The translations under genes and the position numbers were made by a program. DNA of 64,000 nt from DASXUG01 sp036504995 (GTDB lineage: Bacteria > Pseudomonadota > Gammaproteobacteria > Burkholderiales > Methylophilaceae), in the NCBI GenBank assembly GCA_036504995.1, contig DASXUG010000008.1:372001-436000 (forward strand), read 5' to 3'. The notes beneath the pieces are model-generated. The model was given only the letters and a program-made list of their open reading frames with translations. It was not told the DNA's origin and searched no databases. Numbering within the stretch: position 1 is the first letter of the stretch; every line of letters begins with the position of its first letter. Of the stretch, positions 18,294 to 27,368 are shown piece after piece.

Positions 18294-19043
18294 CTATTTT
18301 TCTTGCATTAATGCTTTTGTTTGCTCAGAGTCCGGGTAACTTCTTCTTAACTCTAACTCGTAGCTTGCTTCAGCATTTTTATCGCCAAGTTGGCGCTCAA
18401 CAAGTACCCCCAACCACAAAACTTCCGCTGCAGGGCTGTTGGTCACCGCATTTTGTAAGGCATCGCGTGCAAATTGATATTTTTTATCATTATAATAAAT
18501 TTTAGCCAACTGATAAGCCGCTTGATTTAGTTGCGGATCAAGCTGTAAGGCCTGCCTAAAATAGCTTTCAGCCGCTTTCACGTCTGGTTTGCGTAGAGAG
18601 CACAAACCCGCATTCATGTAAGCAACACCAGGGGTAATATATAAAGGATTTTTTACCGCCCCCAAGAACTGAACAACAGACTCATCTATCCGATTGCGTG
18701 CACATAAAAATGAGCCATAGTTGTTATGCGCTTCTGAGTCTTTAGGGTCCAAGGCAATGGCTTTTTTAAAGTTTGCGTCGGCTTTTGCATCTTCACGTAA
18801 TGCAGCATATACCATCCCTAACCCATTGTAAGCCATTGAATATGTGGGATCAAAACCAACCGCAGCAGTAAACTCATCCAGCGCGATGGCAATTTGGTTT
18901 TGTTGATAATAACCAGCCCCTAACTCCGTGTGAATGCGCGCACGTTCTCGTTGACTTGCCTCACTACTAATACCATTACGCGCTGGCTGTGGAGCGCACG
19001 ATTGCAATAAAATCGCCATCAAAAGTGCTACATACAGCTTCAA
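18294..19043 (-). CDS. pilW: Type IV pilus biogenesis TPR lipoprotein PilW/PilF
   Basis: This outer membrane lipoprotein assists secretin (PilQ) assembly in type IV pili. The signal peptide ends with the lipobox LLQSC (Cys16). The mature part consists of six or so TPR motifs, for example AIALDEFTAAVGFDPTYSMAYNGLGMVY and AHNNYGSFLCARNRID, which match the PilW/PilF family. Its start overlaps the stop of rlmN by 4 nt. The 249-residue length is normal. No other pilus gene is in the window, but this location in the ndk-ispG block is conserved. Confidence 0.9.
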   Translation of the reverse strand: MKLYVALLMAILLQSCAPQPARNGISSEASQRERARIHTELGAGYYQQNQIAIALDEFTAAVGFDPTYSMAYNGLGMVYAALREDAKADANFKKAIALDPKDSEAHNNYGSFLCARNRIDESVVQFLGAVKNPLYITPGVAYMNAGLCSLRKPDVKAAESYFRQALQLDPQLNQAAYQLAKIYYNDKKYQFARDALQNAVTNSPAAEVLWLGVLVERQLGDKNAEASYELELRRSYPDSEQTKALMQEK

Positions 19044-20146
19044 CGCTCAATCTCCACAGGGATATTTTTGAATGTGCGTTTGGTTTTATCTTGCACTTTG
19101 CCAGCCAGCTGACCACACGCGGCATCAATGTCATCACCACGCGTTTTTCTAGTGGTCACCACATAACCTGCCTGCATCAACACATCTCTAAACCGTTTAA
19201 TTGCATCAGGTTTTGAGGTGTCGTAACCACTGCTGGGGAATGGGTTAAATGGAATGAGATTAAATTTACAAGGTACGTCTTGCACGACATCAAGCAATTG
19301 ATGCGCATGCGCTACCATATCGTTAATGCCATCTAACATCACATATTCAAACGTCACAAAATCACGCGGCGCTTTAACCAAATAACGCTGACAAGCAGCC
19401 ATCAGCGCTTTAATGGGATATTTTTTATTAATCGGCACAATCTCATCACGCAAGTCGTCATTGGGAGCATGCAAGGATACCGCCAAGGCAACAGGGCAAT
19501 CCTCTTTTAGCCTATCCATCGCTGGCACCAAACCGCTTGTAGACAAGGTAACTCGACGACGGCTCAAACCGTAGGCTGAGTCATCCAACATAATACGCAT
19601 CGCTGTGACTACATTATCATAGTTCGCCAACGGCTCACCCATGCCCATCATCACCACATTGCTGATAATGCGATCATTTTTATCCAGCAAGCCGTAATCC
19701 GCATCTTGTCTGAGCGAATGATTGGCTAACCATAACTGACCGATGATTTCTGCCACGGTTAAATTGCGATTAAACCCCTGACGACCTGTAGAGCAAAACG
19801 TACACTCCAATGCACAACCCACCTGAGATGAAATACAAAGCGTACCGCGATCATCTTCTGGGATAAACACGGTTTCGACACCATTTCCAACCCCTGTATC
19901 GACTAACCATTTACGCGTACCGTCATTAGAAATTTGCTCCAAACTCACTGTTGGCGGCGTAATTTCAGCGACACCAGCTAGCTTCTCGCGTAAAATCTTG
20001 GCAATGTCCGTCATTTGCTCAAAATCACGAATACCCGACTGATGCATCCAACGCATTAGTTGTTTGGCACGAAAAGATTTCTCGCCCATTTCAGCGAAAA
20101 AACCCGCCAAGGCGGGTTGATCGTAATTCAGTAAATTTACTGCCAT
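19040..20146 (-). CDS. rlmN: 23S rRNA/tRNA adenine-C2 methyltransferase
   Basis: RlmN is a radical SAM enzyme that methylates A2503 of 23S rRNA and A37 of some tRNAs. The 368-residue protein has the cluster motif CTFCSTGRQGFNRNL, the catalytic second cysteine in the C-terminal region (AACGQLAGK) and the family motif MGMGEPLANYDNV. I start it at the ATG at 20146 (MAVNLLNY); a TTG two codons earlier is in frame but less likely. It is 47 nt downstream of ndk. Confidence 0.95.
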   Translation of the reverse strand: MAVNLLNYDQPALAGFFAEMGEKSFRAKQLMRWMHQSGIRDFEQMTDIAKILREKLAGVAEITPPTVSLEQISNDGTRKWLVDTGVGNGVETVFIPEDDRGTLCISSQVGCALECTFCSTGRQGFNRNLTVAEIIGQLWLANHSLRQDADYGLLDKNDRIISNVVMMGMGEPLANYDNVVTAMRIMLDDSAYGLSRRRVTLSTSGLVPAMDRLKEDCPVALAVSLHAPNDDLRDEIVPINKKYPIKALMAACQRYLVKAPRDFVTFEYVMLDGINDMVAHAHQLLDVVQDVPCKFNLIPFNPFPSSGYDTSKPDAIKRFRDVLMQAGYVVTTRKTRGDDIDAACGQLAGKVQDKTKRTFKNIPVEIER

Positions 20147-20193
20147 ATACAAACACTCACTTGCATCAAAACAAGTGTCAGTTTAATTATCAA

Positions 20194-20604
20194 TTAAATT
20201 TTTCCAAAGAAATATGCAATTTCAATCGCAGCATTCTCTGCAGAGTCACTACCGTGTACTGCATTTGCGTCAATGCTTTCTGCGAAGTCAGCACGAATAG
20301 TACCTGGAGCTGCATCTTTAGGGTTTGTAGCACCCATTAGGTCACGGTTTTTAAGAACTGCGCCTTCGCCCTCAAGCGCTTGAATCATCACTGGGCCTGA
20401 AATCATAAATTGCACTAAAGCACCAAAGAATGGACGCTCTTTATGCACAGCATAGAAGCCTTCTGCTTCTGCTTGTGTTAATTGTGCCATTTTAGCAGCA
20501 ACAATTTTTAAGCCATTTGACTCAAAACGTGTGTAGATTTTACCGATAACATTTTTTGCAACTGCATCAGGTTTAATGATTGATAAAGTACGTTCAACTG
20601 CCAT
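20194..20604 (-). CDS. ndk: Nucleoside diphosphate kinase
   Basis: Ndk balances nucleoside triphosphate pools by phosphoryl transfer through a phosphohistidine. The 136 residues are nearly all family signature: ERTLSIIKPDAV at the N-terminus, RPFF, NPKDAAPGTIRADF and the active-site histidine in NAVHGSDS. Length and start are standard. It is the first gene of the block running to der; the A/T-rich 176 nt upstream probably hold its promoter and that of the divergent membrane protein gene. Confidence 0.97.
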   Translation of the reverse strand: MAVERTLSIIKPDAVAKNVIGKIYTRFESNGLKIVAAKMAQLTQAEAEGFYAVHKERPFFGALVQFMISGPVMIQALEGEGAVLKNRDLMGATNPKDAAPGTIRADFAESIDANAVHGSDSAENAAIEIAYFFGKI

Positions 20605-20780
20605 AATTACTCCAAAGATTTATAAATTATACAACAACAAAAAACTGGTTAAAAAACCAATAAAAAAACAAGCGATACAAAGACTGCTAAAATACCATTT
20701 TAAGGCGCTTTAATAAAGCTTTATGGCATAATTATTCACCAAAACTCATACAATTATCACATAAGAGATTACTCGACATC

Positions 20781-21341
20781 ATGATTTCACAAGCAACTAC
20801 CCGCTGGCATGTCGGCATTGGTGACCCAACGGTAATTGGCTGGGTCACGGTAGTAGCCTATGCCGCCGCTTGCTTGTTATGTTTTATGTGCAAAAAATAC
20901 AGCACTGGCGATTACTACTCAAAGCAGGAAGCACAATTTTGGCTAACACTTACCATTGTCTTGGCGCTTTTATGTATTAATAAACAGCTTGACTTGCAAA
21001 GTCTCTTAACACAAATAGGGAGAGACTTGGCAAACTCAGAAGGCTGGTATCAAAATAGACGCATAGTCCAAGCTGGCTTTATCGCATCACTGATTATTGC
21101 AGCCACTGGCACATTAATCTGGCTATTTATCACGGTGCAGGAATTATGCATAGAAATTAAGTGCGCGGCTCTAGGGGTAGTTGCTCTTTCTGCTTTCGTA
21201 GTAATCAGAGCCGCTTCATTTCACAACATGGATGCCTGGATACATACTAGATGGCTAGGCGCACAAATGAACTGGATTATGGAGCTAGGCGGAATCGCAT
21301 TGATTGGCGTTCCCGCTTATATACGACTCAAACGAAAGTAA
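20781..21341 (+). CDS. Multi-pass membrane protein of unknown function
   Basis: I do not recognise this 186-residue protein. It has about five hydrophobic segments (near residues 20-37, 50-66, 98-120, 126-144 and 160-178), a Cys pair LLCFMC in the first and a basic C-terminus (RLKRK). The loop between helices 2 and 3 holds a soluble stretch with RDLANSEGWYQNRRIVQ. It is the only plus-strand gene in its surroundings, divergent from ndk and convergent with rlmB, so it is probably transcribed alone. Codon use resembles that of the neighbours. Confidence 0.7.
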   Translation: MISQATTRWHVGIGDPTVIGWVTVVAYAAACLLCFMCKKYSTGDYYSKQEAQFWLTLTIVLALLCINKQLDLQSLLTQIGRDLANSEGWYQNRRIVQAGFIASLIIAATGTLIWLFITVQELCIEIKCAALGVVALSAFVVIRAASFHNMDAWIHTRWLGAQMNWIMELGGIALIGVPAYIRLKRK

Positions 21342-21362
21342 CTACTTAGCGTTACTTGGTCA

Positions 21363-22112
21363 TCACTTTAAGTTTCGCTGTCTTCTTGCTTCATAAAGGC
21401 AAATGCCACTAGCGACTGAAACATTAAGACTTTCAACTGAGCCAAACATTGGGATGCTGACCAATGCATCACAATTTTCTTCGGTCAATCTGCGTAACCC
21501 AGTGCCTTCAGCTCCCAGCACCAAGGCAATTGGGCCATCAAACTTTACTGTAAACAAATTATGTTCAGCCTCTGCTGAGGCACCAACCACGAACACGCCA
21601 GCGTCTTTAAGCTCTCTGATAGTTCGAGCTAAGTTGGTCACAGCAATAAAAGGCACGGTTTCTGCAGCACCACAAGCCACCTTACGCACGGTTGCATTTA
21701 AGCCCACCGCCCTATCTTTAGGTGCAATCACTGCGTGCACACCCATCGCATCAGCCACACGCAAGCATGCACCTAGATTATGCGGATCTTCAACGCCATC
21801 TAATATAAGAAAAAATGGCGGTTCTTCAAGGTCAGACTCTAAAATATCATGGATATCTTTATAAGGAATTGGAGTATCAATCACGCGCGCGATAACACCT
21901 TGATGGCGACCATTCATTCCCGCCATCCCATCCAAACGAGAACGCTCAACCTCCATGGTACGTACGCCCGATGATTCAGCTAGATTTAACAAATCTTTCA
22001 TGCGTGCATCTACACGATCACGGTCTATCAATATCTCTTGCACACTGGCAGCATGCTGACGCATACGACTTAATACCGCGTGGAAACCAAACAAAATGCG
22101 ACTATCACTCAT
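21363..22112 (-). CDS. rlmB: 23S rRNA (guanosine-2'-O)-methyltransferase
   Basis: RlmB is a SPOUT-family methyltransferase that modifies G2251 of 23S rRNA. The 249 residues show the N-terminal substrate-binding domain (ILFGFHAVLSRMRQH) and the knotted catalytic domain with LDGVEDPHNLGACLR, LVLGAEGTGLRRL and SIPMFGSVESLNVSVA. It follows rnr, as in most proteobacteria, with an 82-nt gap, so the two are probably one operon. Confidence 0.95.
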   Translation of the reverse strand: MSDSRILFGFHAVLSRMRQHAASVQEILIDRDRVDARMKDLLNLAESSGVRTMEVERSRLDGMAGMNGRHQGVIARVIDTPIPYKDIHDILESDLEEPPFFLILDGVEDPHNLGACLRVADAMGVHAVIAPKDRAVGLNATVRKVACGAAETVPFIAVTNLARTIRELKDAGVFVVGASAEAEHNLFTVKFDGPIALVLGAEGTGLRRLTEENCDALVSIPMFGSVESLNVSVASGICLYEARRQRNLK

Positions 22113-22194
22113 TACTTTTTCTCTTCACTTTTTTAACTTAAATTTAAACCTGTATATGATCTCTTGACCTTTTTCCGACCCAAATATCACAGAT

Positions 22195-24720
22195 CTACCT
22201 TGTCCGACGAGGTTTGGCGGTACTTGGTTTGCTAGCTTTACTTGCTGGTGGTTTTGCCTTATTTTTGCTTGTTGTAGCAGGCGCTTTTGTCGTACGCCTT
22301 TTAGCATTGGCTGTTTTCGCACGTGTAGAAGTAGTTGTGCCCCCTTTTGCTGCAGTTGACTTACTTACTTTCAACGTTTGTCCAGCTAATGATTTTTTCA
22401 AGTGTTCTTTTGATATTACTTCTGCGCCCAGCTCTTTTTTCACCTGACTTTTTTGAGCTGCTTGCGTAGCTCCATCAGCAACGGCGGCATTTTTAGACTC
22501 GCCTGTCGCTAAAACAAAATCAATTTTGCTGGTTTCCAAATCAACCCGCGCCACTTTAACGCGTAGGCGATCGCCAAGGCGGTATTTCACTCCTGTACGT
22601 TCGCCTACCATTTCGTGGCGGGCTTTGTCATGGGTAAAATAATCATTACCTAACTCTGTTACATGGAGTAAGCCTTCAACATACACGCCATCCAGGGCGA
22701 CAAACAAACCAAATGTTGTCACCCCTGCCACCGTGCCATCAAACTCCTCGCCGAGTTTATCTTGCATGTAATAACACTTGAGCCAAGCATTAACATCTCG
22801 CGTCGCGTCGTCAGCCCTGCGCTCTGTCATAGAACAGTGCTGACCCAATTGATGCCAGTCACCAGCCTTATATTGCCCACCGTTCAGAACAGCTTTAATT
22901 GCGCGATGAATCAGCAAGTCTGGGTAACGACGAATCGGTGAAGTAAAGTGGGTATAAGATTCGTATGCCAAACCAAAATGCCCGACATTATCTGGGCTAT
23001 AAACCGCTTGCTGCATAGAACGCAACAATACGGTTTGCAATAACTGCTCATCAGGACGCCCTTTAAAGCGTGTAATCAGCTTACCATAGTCTTTTGCATG
23101 AGGCGTATCACCGCCGCCAACGCCAAAACCAAACTCCCCCATAAAGGTACGCAAAGCTTCTAACTTTTCGGGCGTTGGGCCTTCATGGATACGATACAAC
23201 GCTGGTTGCTCATGTTCTTTCAGAAAATCTGAAGCACAGACATTGGCAGCCAACATACACTCTTCAATCAGGCGATGCGCTTCGTTTCTCACCACTGGCT
23301 CAATACGATCAATTTTGCCGTTATCATTAAAAATCATGATTGTTTCTGCGCTATCAAATTCAATTGCGCCACGCTTTTCGCGCGCTTTAAGCATAATTTT
23401 AAATAACTGATATAAGTGATCAATATGCGGTACCAACCACGCATACTCTTTTGCCAACTCACCTTCTGGCTGGCTGATAATTTCAAACACTTTAGTATAA
23501 GTCATGCGTGCTTTTGAGCGCATAACAGAAGGATAAAACTGGTAGCGTTTTACATTACCTAGCGCATCAATTTGCATATCACAAACCATGCACATGCGCT
23601 CTACGTCTGGATTTAATGAGCACAGTCCATTAGACAGAGCTTCAGGTAGCATTGGAATGACGCGACGTGGAAAATACACTGAGTTACCACGATCATAAGC
23701 ATCTTTATCCAGAGCATCACCAGGCTTCACATAAAAACTAACATCAGCAATCGCCACGACTAGACGCCAGCCCTTGCCTTGTGGTTCGGCATAAACAGCG
23801 TCATCAAAGTCACGGGCAGTTTCACCATCAATCGTAATTAATGCTAACTCACGCAAATCAATACGGTCTTTATAATCAGCAGCTTGCACCAATTTTGGAT
23901 ATTTCTCCGCTTGTGCAATGGCCGCTTTGGAGAACTCATAAGGTAACTGATGCTTACGCAAAGCAATTTCGATTTCCATGCCAGAATCAGCATAATTACC
24001 TAAAATCTCCACCACCTTACCCATCGGCTTGGCGTGGCCATTTGGCTGCATGGTGAGTTCGACCATCACCACCTGCCCCTCTTTGGCATCCATATCCAAA
24101 TGATAGGGAATCAGCACATCTTGATTGATGCGCTTATCCTCAGGCACCAAGATACTCAAGCCCTGCTCACGAATAATACGCCCGACAATACGCACATTAG
24201 TGCGTTCTAACACTTCCACAATCTTGCCTTCTGGCCGCCCCTTACGATCAAACCCAGCCTGACGCACCATGACGCGATCACCATGTAACACTTGTGACAT
24301 TTCTTTGGGAGACAAAAACAAATCATCACCGCCACCATCTGGTACGAGAAAGCCAAAACCATCAGGATGACCTTGCACCCTACCTGCGATTAAGTTAATT
24401 TTTTCTGCAATACACAACGCCCCTTTGCGGTTGCGCATGATTTGCCCTTCACGCTCCATCGCATTTAAACGGCGCGTAAAAATATCTTGTTCCTCTTCAG
24501 AAACACCAAGCAAGTCATAAAGCACCTCGTCACTCACAGGCACACCCTGATCGGTCATTACCTGCAGAATCAACTCGCGACTTGGTAGCGGATTAGCATA
24601 ATTCGCTGCTTCGCGATCCGCAAATGGATCAACAGCGCGTGTATTTGTTTTAGCTTTAGCCCCAACACCTGTTGGCAATGGCTTGGCACTTTGGGACGGG
24701 TTCTTTTTTCTCGTTGACAA
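22195..24720 (-). CDS. rnr: Ribonuclease R
   Basis: RNase R is a processive 3'-5' exoribonuclease able to degrade structured RNA. The 841 residues run as an N-terminal winged-helix region (about 60-130), cold-shock domains (about 130-270), the RNB catalytic domain with DDFDDAVYAE-like aspartates (ITIDGETARDFDDAVYAE) and FTSPIRRYPDLLIHR, an S1 domain (EEFDGTVAGVTTFGLFV), and a C-terminal tail of about 80 residues made largely of Lys, Thr, Ala and Ser. The tail is commonly basic in RNase R and aids duplex unwinding. The gene diverges from tRNA-Leu with 59 nt between them. Confidence 0.95.
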   Translation of the reverse strand: MSTRKKNPSQSAKPLPTGVGAKAKTNTRAVDPFADREAANYANPLPSRELILQVMTDQGVPVSDEVLYDLLGVSEEEQDIFTRRLNAMEREGQIMRNRKGALCIAEKINLIAGRVQGHPDGFGFLVPDGGGDDLFLSPKEMSQVLHGDRVMVRQAGFDRKGRPEGKIVEVLERTNVRIVGRIIREQGLSILVPEDKRINQDVLIPYHLDMDAKEGQVVMVELTMQPNGHAKPMGKVVEILGNYADSGMEIEIALRKHQLPYEFSKAAIAQAEKYPKLVQAADYKDRIDLRELALITIDGETARDFDDAVYAEPQGKGWRLVVAIADVSFYVKPGDALDKDAYDRGNSVYFPRRVIPMLPEALSNGLCSLNPDVERMCMVCDMQIDALGNVKRYQFYPSVMRSKARMTYTKVFEIISQPEGELAKEYAWLVPHIDHLYQLFKIMLKAREKRGAIEFDSAETIMIFNDNGKIDRIEPVVRNEAHRLIEECMLAANVCASDFLKEHEQPALYRIHEGPTPEKLEALRTFMGEFGFGVGGGDTPHAKDYGKLITRFKGRPDEQLLQTVLLRSMQQAVYSPDNVGHFGLAYESYTHFTSPIRRYPDLLIHRAIKAVLNGGQYKAGDWHQLGQHCSMTERRADDATRDVNAWLKCYYMQDKLGEEFDGTVAGVTTFGLFVALDGVYVEGLLHVTELGNDYFTHDKARHEMVGERTGVKYRLGDRLRVKVARVDLETSKIDFVLATGESKNAAVADGATQAAQKSQVKKELGAEVISKEHLKKSLAGQTLKVSKSTAAKGGTTTSTRAKTANAKRRTTKAPATTSKNKAKPPASKASKPSTAKPRRTR

Positions 24721-24779
24721 TGTATGTCTTTCCTATAGAATTTGCGGACTTCTGATATAGTATAACTAAGTTTAACATA

Positions 24780-24864
24780 GCCCAAATGGCGGAATTGGTA
24801 GACGCGCACGGTTCAGGTCCGTGTGCCTTCGGGTGTGGAGGTTCGAGTCCTCTTTTGGGCACCA
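24780..24864 (+). tRNA. tRNA-Leu (anticodon CAG)
   Basis: A full cloverleaf is visible: acceptor GCCCAAA pairing with TTTGGGC, D-arm TGGCGGAATTGGTAGACGCG, anticodon stem CACGG/CCGTG around the loop TTCAGGT with CAG at 24814-24816, a long variable arm (GTGCCTTCGGGTGT) and T-arm with GGTTCGAGTCC. The long variable arm and CAG identify leucine. The 3' CCA is encoded. The last 16 nt recur at 27369-27384, marking it as an integration target. Confidence 0.96.
24849..24864 (+). repeat. Left attachment site (tRNA-Leu 3' end)
   Basis: The sequence CCTCTTTTGGGCACCA forms the T-arm and acceptor 3' strand of tRNA-Leu and is identical to 27369-27384. The tRNA stays intact because the insertion restores its 3' end. 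Confidence 0.7.
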
Positions 24865-25546
24865 CTATTTTCCTTATAAATCAATAACTTACGTTAATTA
24901 GTTAAACCGCTATTTTTAAAATTTAAAAAATTTTAACTTTTTAAAATCAATGAATTAAATAACAATCTTAATAAAATACCAGTATACCAAAAAGGTTACC
25001 ATTTTGGTTACCAGCTCGGTTACCATGGTAACCCTTTGTGCATCAACGGTTACCAACGAATACAACAACACTTCATTGGCAAGCAAATACTAGGACAACC
25101 AGTATGAAGTATACGTTATTAACTGGTCATCCATAGTTTAACTTTGTTCAAGGATTAATGGAAATTCAAAAGTATTCAGGAAAAATTAAGGTCCACACTC
25201 AGCCATCAAGTAATATCGCACAAATATGTAAAAATCAGTAAATAGCGTAAGTGATAAAAATACGCAACCCCATTTCAAACGCAGCATTTTAATATCTCCA
25301 ATATAAATCAGCTTCAAATGTTCGTAGGAAAACTCAAGTTCTAAATCAATTAGTGAACTTGGCAAGCCATTAAGATGCTCAAATGGATCAAACATTGACT
25401 TTAAAGAACTGCACTAAACTATTTACTTAATATTATATTGAGATATTTCTGACATCTAGACGGAATATAATACTTTCTCAAAGAATACAAATTTGATATT
25501 GTGGGTCATTAAATAGACCTTAATTGTCAGTATGTGAAAATCATAT
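24865..25546. other. Non-coding left part of the element
   Basis: About 680 nt between tRNA-Leu and the hicA operator. It holds the GGTTACCA iteron cluster (24985-25055) and otherwise only A/T-rich sequence. A minus-strand frame at 25186-25395 would give 69 residues with one hydrophobic segment, but it has no ribosome site and I do not call it a gene. Confidence 0.5.
24985..25055 (+). repeat. GGTTACCA iterons with 12-bp period
   Basis: The element TACCA begins at 24985, 24997, 25009 and 25021, exactly 12 bp apart. GGTTACCA occurs at 24994, 25006, 25018 and 25048. The third copy forms a perfect 16-bp palindrome with an inverted copy (GGTTACCATGGTAACC, 25018-25033). The first 17 nt (TACCAAAAAGGTTACCA) recur unchanged at 27315-27331. 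Regular helical spacing next to an attachment site is what integrase arm sites look like; replication iterons are the alternative. Confidence 0.7.
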
Positions 25547-25566
25547 TGATATCACCGGCGATATCA
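25547..25566. promoter_or_regulatory. Probable operator of the HicA/HicB-like pair
   Basis: Perfect 7-bp inverted repeats TGATATC and GATATCA flank a 6-nt spacer with a CCGG centre; only one position of the 20-bp site breaks symmetry. The right arm ends on the A of the hicA start codon. HicB antitoxins with ribbon-helix-helix domains repress their own operon by binding such palindromes, so this is the natural autoregulation site. Binding itself is inference. Confidence 0.6.
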
Positions 25567-25883
25567 TGAATAATAAACAACTAGAGAAAATAAAAAAAAA
25601 CCTTAAGGCGATGCACAGGTCCCCACAGGGAAAGAAGGCGAGCGATTTTGAAAGTATCGCTCAAAGCCTTGGCAGAACCCTAGTAAAACGGGGGAAAGAA
25701 CCGAACTGGCAAAAAGCTGATGAGAGTCCAATTTTGGTGCCGCCATTAAGTATTCCTCATCATGGTGCAGAAGATTTAAAAGTAGGAACGGCTAGGAATA
25801 TTATTCAAATACTACTTAATGATGTGGATACGTGGGAAACTTACTTACAAACCCAAGAACAGAAAAGTGAAGAAGATGAGTAA
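25566..25883 (+). CDS. HicA-like mRNA interferase toxin
   Basis: This 105-residue basic protein is read as a long-form HicA toxin. The segment SDFESIAQSLG matches the HicA first helix, and SIPHHGAEDLKVGTARNIIQIL matches the HicA core, where the conserved His lies in a (T/S)(V/I)PHH-like strand followed by an LxxGTxxxI helix. HicA proteins cleave mRNA and are neutralised by HicB. The frame extends upstream to a TTG, but the ATG at 25566 is preferred because the family pattern begins there. No clear ribosome site precedes it. The last 8 nt overlap the hicB-like gene. Toxin activity is inferred from family and pairing. Confidence 0.7.
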   Translation: MNNKQLEKIKKNLKAMHRSPQGKKASDFESIAQSLGRTLVKRGKEPNWQKADESPILVPPLSIPHHGAEDLKVGTARNIIQILLNDVDTWETYLQTQEQKSEEDE

Positions 25884-26463
25884 TGAAGTTAAAATTGAGG
25901 ATGTTTTAAATAAGCCCTACATTAGACGCTTAGAGCCCGATCCATCTGGAGGTTATGTTGTTACAGTATCAGAATTCCCAGGCTGTATTGCTGATGGCAA
26001 TAGCGCGGATGAGGCTATTGCCAATTTTGAAACAGCTGCAGAGGCGTGGGTAGAAGGTGCTTTACATCAAGGGTTCGGGATTAGAGAGCCATTAAATTTT
26101 GATGGCGCAAGCGGGAAATTAGCCTTAAGAATTCCTAGAAGCCTGCACAGAGATGTTGCTGAGATGGCGGATTTAGAAGGTGTAAGTATAAATCAACTTA
26201 TTGCCAGCTCTATTGCGATGTATGTAGGACAGAAAAGAGGCTACTTCTTCGTAAATGAAACATTGGATAGATTAGTGAGTGCTACACATGAGCTCAGAGC
26301 TATGGCAAACGACAGTCAACCTGCAATTGTCGCTAACTATAATTTTTCTACAGATTTTTCTAAACATATTGAACAAACATTTGCTATTGCTATCGCCACT
26401 AGCGCGAGTTCAGCATCAGCGCCACAAATGTTAAGGCTACCTCAAAGATCATTAGGAATTTAA
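25876..26463 (+). CDS. HicB-like antitoxin with ribbon-helix-helix domain
   Basis: The protein has 195 residues from the ATG overlapping the toxin gene end. The N-terminal part (about residues 14-70) is the HicB fold, YIRRLEPDPSGGYVVTVSEFPGCIADGNSADEA split over strands and helix. Residues of about 85-115 (KLALRIPRSLHRDVAEMADLEGVSINQL) form an Arc/MetJ-type ribbon-helix-helix DNA-binding unit. The last 70 residues are an unusual extension with alternating Ala/Ser. Overlap with the toxin gene ensures co-translation. Autorepression through the palindrome at the hicA start is expected. Confidence 0.82.
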   Translation: MSNEVKIEDVLNKPYIRRLEPDPSGGYVVTVSEFPGCIADGNSADEAIANFETAAEAWVEGALHQGFGIREPLNFDGASGKLALRIPRSLHRDVAEMADLEGVSINQLIASSIAMYVGQKRGYFFVNETLDRLVSATHELRAMANDSQPAIVANYNFSTDFSKHIEQTFAIAIATSASSASAPQMLRLPQRSLGI

Positions 26464-26464
26464 A

Positions 26465-26896
26465 TTGAAAGTTAACTTTTACATTGCAGATGAAATACGC
26501 CAAGAAGCATCTGGCAAACAAATGCTCCTTGGTTTTTACGCTGATTACGTTCTGATAGTGAACATCCCAAAAAATGCTCCAGATAATACACATGCTGTTC
26601 AGCTTGAAAAGCTAACACTTTTATTAAATATCTCGGACTTTGGAAACAACTCAGACAATTTAAGCAGTAGTTTACAGCTCTTCGGCCCCGATAATAAGGC
26701 TTTAGGAGATGTTCAACAACTACCCGCAACAAAAGCTGTAAGCACCAATCAGAGTATTAATTACGTAGTTGAAATTAAACCATTTGTAATTAATAGTGAG
26801 GGTGGCTATAAGTTAACGATGACTGTAACTGATACTAAAACTAGTCACGCCGAAAAATTTGATTTTGAGTTCTTTATTCGATACAACTTTATTTAA
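26465..26896 (+). CDS. DUF6941-like protein
   Basis: This frame of 143 residues begins with a TTG one base after the hicB stop; no ATG is available near the conserved start KVNFYIADEIRQEASGKQMLLGFY. That opening (a D-E/D-I/V-R-x-E pattern followed by GKxxLxGxY) resembles the DUF6941 family, which I name from memory with moderate trust. The rest alternates strands, suggesting a beta-sandwich. The function is unknown. Position directly behind the antitoxin gene suggests co-expression as cargo of the element. Confidence 0.6.
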   Translation: MKVNFYIADEIRQEASGKQMLLGFYADYVLIVNIPKNAPDNTHAVQLEKLTLLLNISDFGNNSDNLSSSLQLFGPDNKALGDVQQLPATKAVSTNQSINYVVEIKPFVINSEGGYKLTMTVTDTKTSHAEKFDFEFFIRYNFI

Positions 26897-27314
26897 CTCC
26901 CCGTAGAAGCTCAGTCAACTACTTAGCTTCTGAGCTAGCTCGGTCACGTACCTTAATAGTATTGGTTAAAAATTTCAAAGGTTACTGTGACCGCCCCCAC
27001 GAAAGTTCGCCAACATTCGTCAGTAGAAGAGCAAGGCGACTCTCGGTCTCATACCCTAGGTCATGTAACAGAAAGGTTGCATAACGAATAATCTCATCGG
27101 AGGGAGATACTGATCGAAGTATGGACTTAATTGATCTACCGGAGGCGTAGAAAAACGCAAAGGATTTTACGTAAGATCAATGAAAAGAGTTCTGATTAAC
27201 TCCAAGCGCTATATGAAAATATAAGCGTAGATACAACTCATTTAATCACTTTACTCAATTAAGCTTTACGCGTGACCGATGCCGACCAAATCAGTTAAAA
27301 TGCTTCGAAGTGGG

Positions 27315-27331
27315 TACCAAAAAGGTTACCA
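27315..27331 (+). repeat. Right-end copy of the 17-nt iteron
   Basis: TACCAAAAAGGTTACCA is identical to 24985-25001 and in the same orientation, 38 nt before the right attachment site. Matching motifs at both ends support their role in integration or excision. Confidence 0.7.
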
Positions 27332-27368
27332 CTGCCTCAGGAACCGCATGAAACCTAGGTTCTGGGTG

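Noticed and set aside
25186..25395. Possible 69-residue membrane protein on the minus strand in the element
   Set aside because: No ribosome site, low-complexity A/T-rich DNA and no recognisable family.
26982..27176. Minus-strand open frame of 64 codons with a protein-like look (YATFLLHDLGYETESR)
   Set aside because: No ATG, GTG or TTG in frame, preceded directly by a stop, no ribosome site. It may be a gene fragment in the island, but I cannot support a call.
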